Shown: piece by piece, positions 1 to 7,850 of the stretch | Layout: the number at the start of each line of letters is the position of its first letter | Numbering within the stretch: position 1 is the stretch's first letter | Assembly (NCBI GenBank): GCA_946480785.1 | Contig: CAMLLD010000073.1 | Coordinates: 1-32,963 of the forward strand | Source of the DNA: an uncultured Blastocatellia bacterium | Lineage (GTDB): Bacteria; Acidobacteriota; Blastocatellia; Pyrinomonadales; Pyrinomonadaceae | Direction of reading: 5' to 3' | Length of the DNA: 32,963 bases | Made by a program: the position numbers and the translations under genes | The notes under the pieces: generated by a model | Databases searched by the model: none | What the model was told of the DNA's origin: nothing | Seen by the model: the letters and a program-made list of their open reading frames with translations, nothing else

Positions 1-80
1 CAAACCTGTTAGGTTTGGTCGATACTCAGACCGCGGTAATCGAAGCCGAGTTGTTGGCGGGCAAGATGCGGATGTGTTGA
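1..80 (+). CDS. Possible C-terminal tail of an upstream protein (partial)
   Basis: An open frame enters from the left edge (codons from base 3) and stops with TGA at 78-80. The 25 visible residues contain LVDTQTAVIEAELLAG, which loosely resembles the end of TolC-type outer-membrane efflux proteins (L-x-D-x-Q...AE). A hairpin follows 14 bases after the stop, as expected at the end of a gene. So little is visible that the family is only a guess, and even coding status is uncertain. Confidence 0.3.
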   Translation, partial: NLLGLVDTQTAVIEAELLAGKMRMC

Positions 81-94
81 AGGCCAAAATAGTT

Positions 95-122
95 GAGAGC
101 CCCAGTGCGAGCCGGGGCTCTC
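95..122. terminator. Hairpin after the left-edge frame
   Basis: GAGAGCCCC (95-103) pairs perfectly with GGGGCTCTC (114-122) around a 10-nt loop. There is no clear T-run on the plus strand. On the minus strand the stem is followed by AACTATTTTGG, which is mildly T-rich. It may end transcription from the left, or from both sides. Confidence 0.5.
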
Positions 123-519
123 AGCCGCAAATAGCTATTGGAGTGCATAAAACTGCAAATAGCAGGCGCGAAATCTTATTTGCTTTTGCCCAGCCAATGA
201 CTAGCGGACGCCGTCCGATGTGTATCTTCCAGCGAGCGATGTCTTGAGTGCGTAAAACTGCAACTGCATTCCGCGGCAGGACAACTGAGATCGCCGAGAA
301 GCTAAGAAAGACTCGCTGCACACAAGCAACAGCACAGAGATTCAAGACGTAACTTCTGAGATTCAAGACGTGTCTTCCGCGATTCAATCTGCAATTTCAG
401 CGACTCAAGACATTCGCCCGCGTGGTCAAGACAGTATCTCGCTGTCGCTGAACATTTCTCCCCGAGTCTTACACGTATTCTCCTCGAGTCTCAGAAGTAA
501 CTGTCCAGATCTTGCTACG
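123..519. repeat. Non-coding stretch with decayed repeats
   Basis: I see no convincing gene here. Two copies of GAGTGC(A/G)TAAAACTGCAA lie at 141-158 and 246-263, with 17 of 18 bases identical. From 337 to about 441 a 21-bp unit repeats in phase (starts 337, 358, 379, 400, 421), best seen as GAGATTCAAGACGT in the first two units and progressively degraded after that. Read in one plus frame, the units give heptads such as EIQDVTS, EIQDVSS and AIQSAIS. This could be a fossil of a heptad-repeat coding region, but the frame is closed upstream by a stop near 286. Confidence 0.4.
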
Positions 520-2043
520 TCACCGCGCCGGATTTCCTTCACCTGGTGGTCCATTCGCTACTCTCACGAAAACCGTGGCGATCGGGTCTTCGTAGACTAT
601 TCGCCACTCGTCATCGAGACGCAGTAACTGTGTCAGCGCCATATCGTGCTGTGCGATCACAAGACGGGAGTTTGAGAGTTCCGTGTCAGAACGCCAGCCG
701 GGCTTTCCGTTCCAGACGTCCAGAGCTCGACTCAGTCGATCCGGATAATGAATATTGCTGCGGCCGTCGATCGAGACCGGTAAGCGCGGCAGGTTCCACA
801 CGAAGTATCCACCCCAATTGAAGTGGTTATATAAAGGACCGGATAACTGTCGTTCTTCAACAAAAGCAACAGCCGCCGCGGGATAATACCCATCCACTCT
901 CTTCTGTAGCTCCGAATTCGAAATGCGATACGCCCCGATTGTCAGAACAAGCAACACAGCAGTCACCAGACAAACCACAACGAGCAACCGCCCGCTTAAC
1001 TGAGCCGGCCGCGCTCTTCCCTCCCCTGCGTAACCCGCGATTATCCCTGCGTAACGCGCAATGATCGTCGCCGCCACAATCACGACGAACCACACATCCC
1101 TATTGCCGCGAAACGAAACAAAAGCCGCTCCCGCAAACAGCAACAACCAAAACGGACTCACCTTCTGCGAACGTCCCATCACAAACGCAGCCCCGAGAAC
1201 TAACAACAACACCAGCCAATCCGGAAAACTTCGGAACGGCAAAGACTGCAGCTCGCTGACAAGACGATAGAGGTCGCCCAGCCGCATCGTGTCGAGGAGT
1301 ACTGAATAAATGTGGAAGTGGTAAGGGTTCACGAGGATGGCGAGCATGCTGCCGACGATGATCATGACCATCCAGCGAAGCGGCAACGGCCTATCCGTAT
1401 CGCTGTCGGCCCAGCGTTTCCCCAATAAACGCACTAGCGGCTCTTCGACAGCTGCGGCGCCGAGCACACAGAAACCATAGAGAAACTGAATGTGCAGATT
1501 GGCCCATAACGCGAACAGCGGGAGCAGCCACCATAACTTCTTGAAGTCACGCGAACGCCGCACACTTACTAGCACATTGAGCTCGAGACAAAAGAACAGG
1601 ATCGTAAACAGCCACGGCCGCGGACTCCAGATACGTGTCATCGCTACCAGCGCGAGCGCCGTCAAACCCACAGACTGCGCCAGCCGGGGTTCAAACTTCC
1701 TGATCAGCGAGTGAAGCGCGATCGCAATCGCCAACACCATCACGTACGTGTAGCCAAGGATCCCCAGCAGCCCGAACCGGCGAAACAGGCCAAAGATCAG
1801 CAGCTCGAAAAGCCAGCTATAGGCCGCCCACGGCTGGCCCATCCCCGTCCATGAAAACGAGTCCGCGTAAGGCACTGCGCGATTCGCGACGATCCACTGC
1901 CCGGTGCGCAGATGCCACCACATATCAGCGTCAAGAACGTTTACGGCGTAGAGGACTAGAAACGGCGGAATGGCGTATAAAACGACCAGGAGGGCGCACT
2001 TGCGGAATTGCTCTTCACGCGAAGAGGTCGAGGGATCGGTCAC
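520..2043 (-). CDS. Polytopic membrane protein, GT-C glycosyltransferase-like
   Basis: A 507-residue integral membrane protein with about ten hydrophobic helices. After the first helix there is an acidic motif, DADMWWHLRTGQWI, then a PYADSFSWT...YSWLFELLIFG segment. An Asp-rich first loop is typical of GT-C fold enzymes that use lipid-phosphate sugar donors, so a cell-envelope glycosyltransferase is the best guess. The C-terminal soluble part (LYNHFNWGGYFVW, then SIDGRSNIHYPDRL) resembles the periplasmic tails of such proteins. The start is GTG at 2043 (minus), preceded by GCGAGG a few bases upstream; the nearby upstream ATG is out of frame. It is transcribed divergently from the pilus locus, so a functional link to it is not evident. 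The exact reaction cannot be read from sequence. Confidence 0.7.
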   Translation of the reverse strand: MTDPSTSSREEQFRKCALLVVLYAIPPFLVLYAVNVLDADMWWHLRTGQWIVANRAVPYADSFSWTGMGQPWAAYSWLFELLIFGLFRRFGLLGILGYTYVMVLAIAIALHSLIRKFEPRLAQSVGLTALALVAMTRIWSPRPWLFTILFFCLELNVLVSVRRSRDFKKLWWLLPLFALWANLHIQFLYGFCVLGAAAVEEPLVRLLGKRWADSDTDRPLPLRWMVMIIVGSMLAILVNPYHFHIYSVLLDTMRLGDLYRLVSELQSLPFRSFPDWLVLLLVLGAAFVMGRSQKVSPFWLLLFAGAAFVSFRGNRDVWFVVIVAATIIARYAGIIAGYAGEGRARPAQLSGRLLVVVCLVTAVLLVLTIGAYRISNSELQKRVDGYYPAAAVAFVEERQLSGPLYNHFNWGGYFVWNLPRLPVSIDGRSNIHYPDRLSRALDVWNGKPGWRSDTELSNSRLVIAQHDMALTQLLRLDDEWRIVYEDPIATVFVRVANGPPGEGNPAR

Positions 2044-2419
2044 TGCCTCGCTTGTATAGCATCAAGCTCGGGTAGTCAAACACTTTCTCGCCGGTGCTTC
2101 CAGATACCTCAACTGCTCGCCAGCGAGCAGTGTTCAACGTGAATAACACCGCGCCGCAAATCTGCCTCACATCAGCCTAATCGCATTTTGGACCAACAAA
2201 ACATTGACGGTTATTGGCTGCGACCCGCCCGCACCACCTCAAATGCCGCCACGGCATGACCATTGCCAAGTGGATGACGCACTCGAAATGTTGCCGTGAT
2301 CGGCAGGAGCGCTCACTCAGGTTTCCTGGGATGACGCCTTCACTTCGAGTGCAATCCTTCGCCCGCACAGCTTCGAACGTCGGGCCCGAGCTAATCAACC
2401 CTGAAAGGAGAGCAACGAC
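2044..2419 (+). promoter_or_regulatory. Leader region of the tad locus with several palindromes
   Basis: This 376-nt gap separates the divergent membrane protein from the first pilin and must carry the promoters of both. It contains a perfect 9-bp inverted repeat with a 2-nt spacer (2112-2131), ATGCCG-CCA-CGGCAT (2243-2257) and TGCCG-TGAT-CGGCA (2292-2305). The last two resemble the proximal box found before the 27683 gene, but the -35/-10 spacing seen there is absent. I could not pick a convincing sigma70 promoter. Confidence 0.45.
2112..2131. promoter_or_regulatory. Perfect palindrome, candidate operator
   Basis: ACTGCTCGC (2112-2120) and GCGAGCAGT (2123-2131) are exact reverse complements separated by CA. 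It lies about 70 bp upstream of the divergent GTG start and 290 bp upstream of the first pilin. The very short spacer and absence of a T-run favour a dimeric protein-binding site over a terminator. Confidence 0.4.
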
Positions 2420-2596
2420 ATGGAAACGATTAAGAACTTCCTCAACGATGAATCCGGTATCGAAACGATGGAATACGCGATCATCGCAGCCATCGTCGCC
2501 GCAGTCGCGGTACTGATTTACGGTAGCGGCTGGGGACAGGCTGTCAAAAACAAACTCACGGGCGCTGCCAACGTGAGCACCAACGCCACGCTGTAG
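2420..2596 (+). CDS. flp: Flp-type pilin 1
   Basis: A 58-residue prepilin and the major-subunit candidate of the Tad (type IVc) pilus. It has a short hydrophilic leader ending in Gly13, then IETMEYAII. This is the Flp processing site: cleavage after Gly, with Glu at +5 followed by Tyr at +6. A single hydrophobic helix of about 18 residues (AIIAAIVAAVAVLIY) and a short polar tail follow. GGAG at 2407-2410 sits 9 nt before the ATG. It is one of two adjacent, nearly identical pilins; an intercistronic hairpin follows the stop. The processing enzyme is presumably the TadV-type peptidase encoded just downstream. Confidence 0.95.
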   Translation: METIKNFLNDESGIETMEYAIIAAIVAAVAVLIYGSGWGQAVKNKLTGAANVSTNATL

Positions 2597-2611
2597 TTCG
2601 GATGAGTCGAT

Positions 2612-2640
2612 CGTGGCGGCTGCACCCTCAGTCCGCCACG
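2612..2640 (+). terminator. Hairpin after pilin 1
   Basis: CGTGGCGG (2612-2619) pairs with CCGCCACG (2633-2640). There is no T-run, so it is more likely a partial terminator or an mRNA 3'-end stabiliser, which would keep pilin mRNA in excess over downstream tad mRNA. A related hairpin follows pilin 2, so the duplicated unit included it. Confidence 0.5.
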
Positions 2641-2692
2641 GTCCCGGCTCTGACTTCGGTTCGGTAAATACAAAACGCAAGGAGCAAATCCA

Positions 2693-2869
2693 ATGGACGT
2701 GATCAAGAACTTTCTCGAAGACGAATCGGGAATCGAAACGATGGAGTACGCAATCATTGCTGCGATCGTTGCTGCCGTTGCAGTGCTGATCTACGGATCA
2801 GGTTGGGGTCAGGCAATCAAGGACAAACTGACGGGCGCTGCGAACGTGAGCACCAACGCCACGCTGTAA
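2693..2869 (+). CDS. flp: Flp-type pilin 2 (tandem paralogue)
   Basis: A 58-residue prepilin with the same architecture as pilin 1: leader to Gly13, IETMEYAII processing site, one hydrophobic helix, and an identical C-terminal tail (LTGAANVSTNATL). The two proteins differ at only a handful of residues (for example E2/D2, T3/V3, N9/E9, V42/I42, N44/D44), while their codons differ at many third positions. The duplication is therefore old and under purifying selection. AGGAG at 2680-2684 precedes the ATG by 8 nt. It lies 96 nt after pilin 1 and 100 nt before the prepilin peptidase gene. Confidence 0.95.
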   Translation: MDVIKNFLEDESGIETMEYAIIAAIVAAVAVLIYGSGWGQAIKDKLTGAANVSTNATL

Positions 2870-2883
2870 GCGATCTGCCGATC

Positions 2884-2912
2884 GTGGCGATCTGCGCCTA
2901 GTAGGTCGCCAC
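2884..2912 (+). terminator. Hairpin after pilin 2
   Basis: GTGGCGA (2884-2890) pairs with TCGCCAC (2906-2912) and is followed by TCTTT. The surrounding GATCGTGGCG matches the hairpin after pilin 1. It probably acts as a leaky terminator or processing site between the abundant pilin message and the assembly genes. Confidence 0.5.
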
Positions 2913-2969
2913 TCTTTGGCCTGTCATCGGCTCGCACCACCAACACATTAAAAGAGGCAACTGAAAATC

Positions 2970-3494
2970 GTGGGTAACCAAACCGTCGCCCTCGCCGTCC
3001 TGTTCATTCCGATGGCAGTAATCATCACTTACATGGACGTGCGATACAGGCGTATTCCCAACAAGCTGGTGCTGGTCACGTTAATAGGTGGAATCATCTT
3101 GAACACGGTTTTCGGCGGCGTTCACGGATTGATTGTAAGTCTCGGCGGTTTCGCCGTGGCTTTCGCATTGATGTTTGCCTTTCATGCTTTTGGAACGATG
3201 GGCGCCGGCGATGTGAAGTTGTTCGCCGCAATCGGAGCGGTCAGTGGAATCTCCCTCGTGCTGCCTACGTTCCTGGTCGTGGCTTTGACCGGCGGTGTGC
3301 TGGCCATCCTGCAGATGGTCTACTCAGGACGCGTAAGGACGACGATGTTTGGCGTCCTGCAGTTTTTTTATGGCCTGCTTCCCGGCCAAACGGTGCCACG
3401 CTTCGATATTCCGGCAGACCGCAGTTACACGTTGCCTTACGCCGTGCCGATCTGCTTCGGAAGCCTGCTGGCATTTCTACTATTTCACACCTGA
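2970..3494 (+). CDS. tadV: Prepilin peptidase TadV/CpaA
   Basis: A 174-residue polytopic aspartic peptidase (A24 family, short CpaA/TadV form) that removes the leader of Flp and Tad pseudopilins at the inner membrane. Both catalytic regions are visible: an Asp in YMDVRYRRIPN (first cytoplasmic loop) and the GxGD motif in GTMGAGDVKLFAAIGA. The N-terminal methyltransferase domain of large PilD enzymes is absent, as is usual in Tad systems. The start is GTG at 2970, with AGAGG about 12 nt upstream. CpaB follows after 51 nt. Confidence 0.93.
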   Translation: MGNQTVALAVLFIPMAVIITYMDVRYRRIPNKLVLVTLIGGIILNTVFGGVHGLIVSLGGFAVAFALMFAFHAFGTMGAGDVKLFAAIGAVSGISLVLPTFLVVALTGGVLAILQMVYSGRVRTTMFGVLQFFYGLLPGQTVPRFDIPADRSYTLPYAVPICFGSLLAFLLFHT

Positions 3495-3545
3495 GACAGA
3501 GCTCAGGACGTTAGTGCAATTAACTCGGTTTTGGAGAATTGACTC

Positions 3546-4463
3546 ATGCGAAACAAACGTCTCATCTTCGCGCTAGCTGGCGCCGTGATTTGTGGGTTGA
3601 TCGCCGTGATGCTGGTAACCCGCTATGTGGCGAGCGTAAAAACGTTCGCGAAAGAACTGAACAACGTGGTCGTCGCGAAGGCTGAAATACCGGTCGGGGC
3701 GAAGATCAGTGTGGACCAACTCGCGTTGGCGCCGATCCCCAATGCGTCCGCACCGGTGGGAGCGTTTCGCAAAATTGAAGAGGTAGCCGGCCGAGTCGCA
3801 GTTACGCCCATCGGTATCCGCGAGCCGATTACAAACCTGAAGCTCGCGCCTGAAGGTGTGGGCGCAGGGTTGCCGGCAGTGATACCGGAAGGCTATCGCG
3901 CCATGACCGTCAAGGTCGATGACGTTGTTGGTGTTTCCGGCTTCGTAATGCCTGGTTCATACGTCGACGTCGTCGCCGTGATCGTGCCCCCCACGCAGCC
4001 CAGCGGCAGCACGCAAGGTCCAATCTCGAAGATCGTGCTGCAGAACATCAAGGTGCTTGCCAGTGGTCCAAAGATCGATTCACCAGAAGACCAGCGCCAG
4101 CCGAGCGAGGTTAAAGCAGTGACCCTTCAGGTGACGCCGGAACAAGCTGAGAAGCTCGTGCTGGCTGCCAATGAAGGCAAACTGCAGCTCGTCATGCGCA
4201 ATTACAGTGACCAGGAAGACAGCCGCACCACGGGCGCCAACAAGGCTTCGCTGCTCACCGGTGAGTCAGTCAAACCGGAGCCTGCTCCGCCCGCGGAAAA
4301 AACAGCAGAAACAAAACCAGCGGTAACCAAGCCCGCAGTCAAACGCCCGAAGGTGGCGGCTTCGCATCCGGAAAAGCCGCTCGTTGTCGCGCCGGTCGTC
4401 TCTCGCAATTCGGTCGAACTGATCGAAGGCTCGAAGAGACGCGACGTAGACGTTCCGTACTAA
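3546..4463 (+). CDS. cpaB: Pilus assembly protein CpaB/RcpC (SAF domain)
   Basis: A 305-residue periplasmic protein anchored by one N-terminal helix (LIFALAGAVICGLIAVMLV). A SAF-like domain follows (VVVAKAEIPVGAKISVDQLALAPIP), then the RcpC/CpaB domain with SGFVMPGSYVDVVAVI and a region around EQAEKLVLAANEGKLQLVMRN. The C-terminal 70 residues are Pro/Lys/Ala-rich and low complexity. CpaB proteins sit in the periplasm and are thought to support or gate the CpaC secretin. GGAG lies about 9 nt before the ATG. An 87-nt gap holding a strong hairpin separates it from cpaC. Confidence 0.92.
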   Translation: MRNKRLIFALAGAVICGLIAVMLVTRYVASVKTFAKELNNVVVAKAEIPVGAKISVDQLALAPIPNASAPVGAFRKIEEVAGRVAVTPIGIREPITNLKLAPEGVGAGLPAVIPEGYRAMTVKVDDVVGVSGFVMPGSYVDVVAVIVPPTQPSGSTQGPISKIVLQNIKVLASGPKIDSPEDQRQPSEVKAVTLQVTPEQAEKLVLAANEGKLQLVMRNYSDQEDSRTTGANKASLLTGESVKPEPAPPAEKTAETKPAVTKPAVKRPKVAASHPEKPLVVAPVVSRNSVELIEGSKRRDVDVPY

Positions 4464-4473
4464 GTCGAGTAGC

Positions 4474-4496
4474 CGGCCGGCTGCGATAGCCGGCCG
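4474..4496 (+). terminator. GC-rich hairpin between cpaB and cpaC
   Basis: CGGCCGGCT (4474-4482) pairs perfectly with AGCCGGCCG (4488-4496) around loop GCGAT. No T-run follows, so it is not a classic terminator. An attenuator or RNA-stability element inside the operon is more likely. Confidence 0.45.
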
Positions 4497-4550
4497 AAAC
4501 GCTACCCGGTTTGCGCCAAGGATTTCACTACCAGCAAGGAGCGAATTATC

Positions 4551-6107
4551 ATGCAGCCGCGTAAATCCCTTTGTTTCGTTGCGATCGTCGCAACGCTTCT
4601 CTTCAGCGCCTTTCCTCTGTTCGCCCAGGATCAGAGCACCGCTGCGGTCTTCGGCACTAAAGAAGTTATCCCCGTGAATGTGCTCGTGGGCCAATCGAAA
4701 CTCATCACCTTCGATCACCCAATCGAACGTTTCTCAGTATCGAATCCGGATATCGCCGAGGCCGTGCTGGTAGCGGGTAACCAGGTGGTTGTGAATGGCA
4801 AGGCATTCGGCCAGATCAACTTCATCGCCTGGGAAAAGGGCACCGGCCGGTTTCTCGTGTTCGATGTTTACGTCAGAACGAACCTGTCGTTGATCGATTC
4901 CCAGGTGCACGCGCTGTTTCCGAAAGATGACATTCGGCTGAGCCAGGCGAACGGCTCCGTAGTCATCTCCGGTTCGGTCACCGACCCGGGAATAGCCACA
5001 CAGGTTGAAGCGGTGGTCCAGGCCGCGGGTTTCAAGACCGTCAACCTCCTCGAATCACCGGTGAAGAGTCTGACGCAGGTGCAGCTCCAGGTGCGCGTGG
5101 CTGAAGTAAGCCGCAACCGCATGCGCGAGCTCGGCACTTCTTACGGCTATCAGGGTGGACCAGGCGCTGCTGGTTACGTCAACAGCGGTGCAGGACCGAG
5201 CTCTATCGGTGACGTCACCAATGGATTCATGAGCGGCACGCTCGCCAGCTCGTTGAACCTGTTCGTGATGGGCGGCAACACCCTCGCGATGCTGCGCGCG
5301 TTGCAACAACAGGGTGCGTTGCGGGCGCTGGCCGAGCCAAACCTGATCGCGATGAATGGTCAGGAAGCGAGTTTTCTGGCCGGCGGCGAGTACCCGGTGC
5401 CGGTGGTCCAGAACGGCGGTAACTCGAATGCAACCGTCACGATCATTTTCAAAGAGTACGGCGTACGCCTCAACTTCAAACCGACGATCATCGATGAAGA
5501 TCACATTCGCCTCGAGTTGGAGCCTGAAGTCTCAACGCTCGACTTCGCGAATGGCGTGAAATTCGACGGCTTCCTGATCCCCGGTCTGCGGACTCGTCGC
5601 GCCAAAACGGGCATCGAGTTGCGCGATGGCCAGAGTTTCGCCTTAGCCGGCCTGCTCGACAATAACGAGACTCAGACACTGTCGAAGGTCCCGGGACTCG
5701 GCGACGTTCCCATCCTCGGAAATCTCTTCCGTTCGAAGCAGTTCCAAAAGAACGAGAGTGAGTTGATGTTCATCGTCACGGCCCAACTGGTCAAGCCGGT
5801 GAATCGCGACGACCTGCCCAAGTTGCCGAACGTTGAAAACATGAAGAACGGATCGCTGTTGGGAGTCGAACCCAAGAGCGGCGACATGACCGGACCGACT
5901 GGCTTCATCATCAGTGGCGGCGCCCCTGGTGCTGCGGCGCAGCCGCTTCCGACTCAGCCCGTCGTTACGCCGAAGACGGCGACGCCGGCAGGTAACACTA
6001 CTGCCGCTCCTGCCGGAACCGGCGCCAAAACGGGAGCGCCGGATGTCTCGGCCGTTCCTCAGAGTGGGGCTCCCGCTCAGGCCGTGAAAGTAGTTCCGAA
6101 TCCGTAG
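4551..6107 (+). CDS. cpaC: Outer-membrane secretin CpaC/RcpA
   Basis: A 518-residue secretin forming the outer-membrane channel of the Tad pilus. In order: signal peptide ending near LFAQ (about residue 25); secretin-associated N domain (VNVLVGQSKLITFDHPIERF, about 40-110); BON-like domain (about 115-170, VVISGSVTDPGIATQVEAVV); secretin core with FKEYGVRLNFKPTI and the C-terminal signature VPGLGDVPILGNLFRS. After the core comes a tail of about 90 residues rich in Pro, Ala, Thr and Gly, with no recognised domain. An AGGAG-type site precedes the ATG (CAAGGAGCG). It stands between cpaB and the TadG-like gene. Confidence 0.95.
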   Translation: MQPRKSLCFVAIVATLLFSAFPLFAQDQSTAAVFGTKEVIPVNVLVGQSKLITFDHPIERFSVSNPDIAEAVLVAGNQVVVNGKAFGQINFIAWEKGTGRFLVFDVYVRTNLSLIDSQVHALFPKDDIRLSQANGSVVISGSVTDPGIATQVEAVVQAAGFKTVNLLESPVKSLTQVQLQVRVAEVSRNRMRELGTSYGYQGGPGAAGYVNSGAGPSSIGDVTNGFMSGTLASSLNLFVMGGNTLAMLRALQQQGALRALAEPNLIAMNGQEASFLAGGEYPVPVVQNGGNSNATVTIIFKEYGVRLNFKPTIIDEDHIRLELEPEVSTLDFANGVKFDGFLIPGLRTRRAKTGIELRDGQSFALAGLLDNNETQTLSKVPGLGDVPILGNLFRSKQFQKNESELMFIVTAQLVKPVNRDDLPKLPNVENMKNGSLLGVEPKSGDMTGPTGFIISGGAPGAAAQPLPTQPVVTPKTATPAGNTTAAPAGTGAKTGAPDVSAVPQSGAPAQAVKVVPNP

Positions 6108-6156
6108 TTGCAATTTGCAGTTCGCAGTAAGTGGATTTGGAAGCGAGGTTTCACTT

Positions 6157-7341
6157 ATGCACTCGACGAGCAAAACACGAAACGTGCAGCCGCGCAGCAG
6201 TGAGCGCGGCAGCACCATGATTATGGCGGCGATTCTGATGCTGGGCCTGCTCTTATGTGTGGGCCTTTGCATCGATATCTCCCGTCTTTACATGACTCAT
6301 ACTGAACTCAAGAACGCCGCCGACGCAGCCGCGCTGGCGGCCGCACGCGAGCTCAATTCAGGCACCTCCGGTATCGATGACGCAGTCACTCGCGCTAACG
6401 CGATCGTGAATAATTATGGCTTCAGCCGCACTGCCATAACGATCGCCAGCATCGAGTTTGGCGTCAATCTCAACGGTTCATATGTGCCTGCGGCTACCGC
6501 CCGTCTTGCCCCCCAGAACATTCGCTTCGTGCGCGTTACCACACAATCAGTGTCGACGACGATGTTGTTTTCGTCGGCGGCGCTCGGTGGTTCGCGCGCG
6601 CAAACGGGCCAATCAGTAGCCGGCATGTCCGTGGGCGTAAATTCAATTTGCGACTTCTTCCCGGTCGCCGTCGCCCTGACCGATATAAATCCCGCGCCGA
6701 ACACGACGATGACTCTTACCTTCACGCAGGGTTCGAACAATTCCGCGACCCTGGTGAATGGTAACTACATCGTTCTCGAAGTCCCCGACATCAACGGTAA
6801 CGGTTCGCCTGAGACGGCGGTGTTGTCGGCAGGTCTGACGAATATCTGCCAAACACTCAACACCAACGTCCCCTTTCACATGACGCCGAGCGCGAACCAG
6901 AATAATGGTCCAAGACAGATCACGGACGGAATCAACACCCGCTTTAATATTTACGCTAACGGTTATGGCAACGCGTTGCAGCCTTCGACGTACCCGCCCG
7001 ACAGTAACGTTCAGCAAAACATCACGTTCGATCAATACGACAACCGGACTGCGGTAACGGCGCCCAACCCAAACGCGCCCGGAAAGGACGATCGTCGCAT
7101 CCTCGTCGTTCCGATCGTCGCTCCCGGAACCTATACCGGCACTCCCGTCAGCGCTCCGACGCTGAAGTTTGGCGCCTTTTTCCTGAAGAGTATGTCGACG
7201 GTGTCAAATCCCTGCTCGCAGGGTGGACCATGCGGAAACCTTGAGGTTGAGTGGATCGATGAGCGCCTGGTGATCGGCAGAGGTGGTTTCGTCCCCGGCG
7301 GCGGTACCAGCAACTTAACGATCCCGGTGCTTTATCAGTGA
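6157..7341 (+). CDS. TadG-like pilus assembly protein
   Basis: A 394-residue protein with the N-terminal Tad/TadE-G signature: SERGSTMIMAAILMLGLLLCVGLCIDISRLY, then TELKNAADAAALAAARELN, shared by TadG-like proteins. The single N-terminal helix anchors a large, mostly beta, low-charge extracytoplasmic domain rich in Asn, Thr and Pro. A TTG 14 codons upstream is in frame, but the ATG at 6157 has GCGAGG 8 nt before it and starts just before the conserved region, so I chose the ATG. The expected von Willebrand MIDAS of some TadG proteins is not evident. It begins a trio with two TadE proteins. Confidence 0.88.
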   Translation: MHSTSKTRNVQPRSSERGSTMIMAAILMLGLLLCVGLCIDISRLYMTHTELKNAADAAALAAARELNSGTSGIDDAVTRANAIVNNYGFSRTAITIASIEFGVNLNGSYVPAATARLAPQNIRFVRVTTQSVSTTMLFSSAALGGSRAQTGQSVAGMSVGVNSICDFFPVAVALTDINPAPNTTMTLTFTQGSNNSATLVNGNYIVLEVPDINGNGSPETAVLSAGLTNICQTLNTNVPFHMTPSANQNNGPRQITDGINTRFNIYANGYGNALQPSTYPPDSNVQQNITFDQYDNRTAVTAPNPNAPGKDDRRILVVPIVAPGTYTGTPVSAPTLKFGAFFLKSMSTVSNPCSQGGPCGNLEVEWIDERLVIGRGGFVPGGGTSNLTIPVLYQ

Positions 7342-7356
7342 GGTGAGGAACCAGGC

Positions 7357-7830
7357 ATGTTGTATCAAGCGAGAAAGTTCATTCGCAGGTTTATAAAAAA
7401 CGAACGCGGCACGCAATTGATCGAGTTCGCGATCGTCTTTCCGACCTTGATTCTACTCTTCGCCGGGACCACCGAGCTGGGCCGGCTGTTCTACACGTAC
7501 ACGAGTCTTGCGAAAGCTACGCGTGCGGGAGCGCGTTATCTATCGAATGTGCAGAACGTCGGCACCAGTACTAGCGCAGCGCAGAACGTGGTCCTGTGCG
7601 GGAACCCCGGAGGCTGCGGCGGCACGGGTCAGCCAAGCATCATTCTTCCGAATTTCAGCGCCAGCAATGTCGTGGTGACGCAGGAAACTGTCGGGACTGT
7701 TAAGTACGTGACTGTTTCGATCACGAATTATCCGTACCGGCCGCTGATTTTCGATCTGAATGCGATGGTGGGCGCAAGTTTCAATATGAATCTGAGTCCC
7801 AGCACCAAGATGCGTTACCTGCCGAATTAG
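7357..7830 (+). CDS. tadE: TadE-like pseudopilin 1
   Basis: A 157-residue TadE-family minor pseudopilin. The signature is ERGTQLIEFAIVFPTLILLFAGTTELGR (about 17-45), with the conserved Glu in IEFAI that aligns with Glu+5 of pilins, then YTSLAKATRAGARYLSN. The rest is a short beta-rich periplasmic domain with a paired-Cys loop (VLCGNPGGCGG). TadE and TadF are processed by TadV and are thought to prime or regulate Flp fibre assembly. It starts 15 nt after the TadG-like gene, with GTGAGGA upstream. Confidence 0.9.
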   Translation: MLYQARKFIRRFIKNERGTQLIEFAIVFPTLILLFAGTTELGRLFYTYTSLAKATRAGARYLSNVQNVGTSTSAAQNVVLCGNPGGCGGTGQPSIILPNFSASNVVVTQETVGTVKYVTVSITNYPYRPLIFDLNAMVGASFNMNLSPSTKMRYLPN

Positions 7831-7850
7831 GATTCAGGCGAGGAATGGTC

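Noticed and set aside
2177..2680. 167-residue minus-strand frame over the tad leader and first pilin
   Set aside because: It runs antisense across a certain pilin gene and has no family features; it is a shadow frame.
6115..6156. TTG start at 6115 for the TadG-like protein
   Set aside because: No ribosome site precedes it, while ATG 6157 has GCGAGG at a good distance and begins just before the conserved region.
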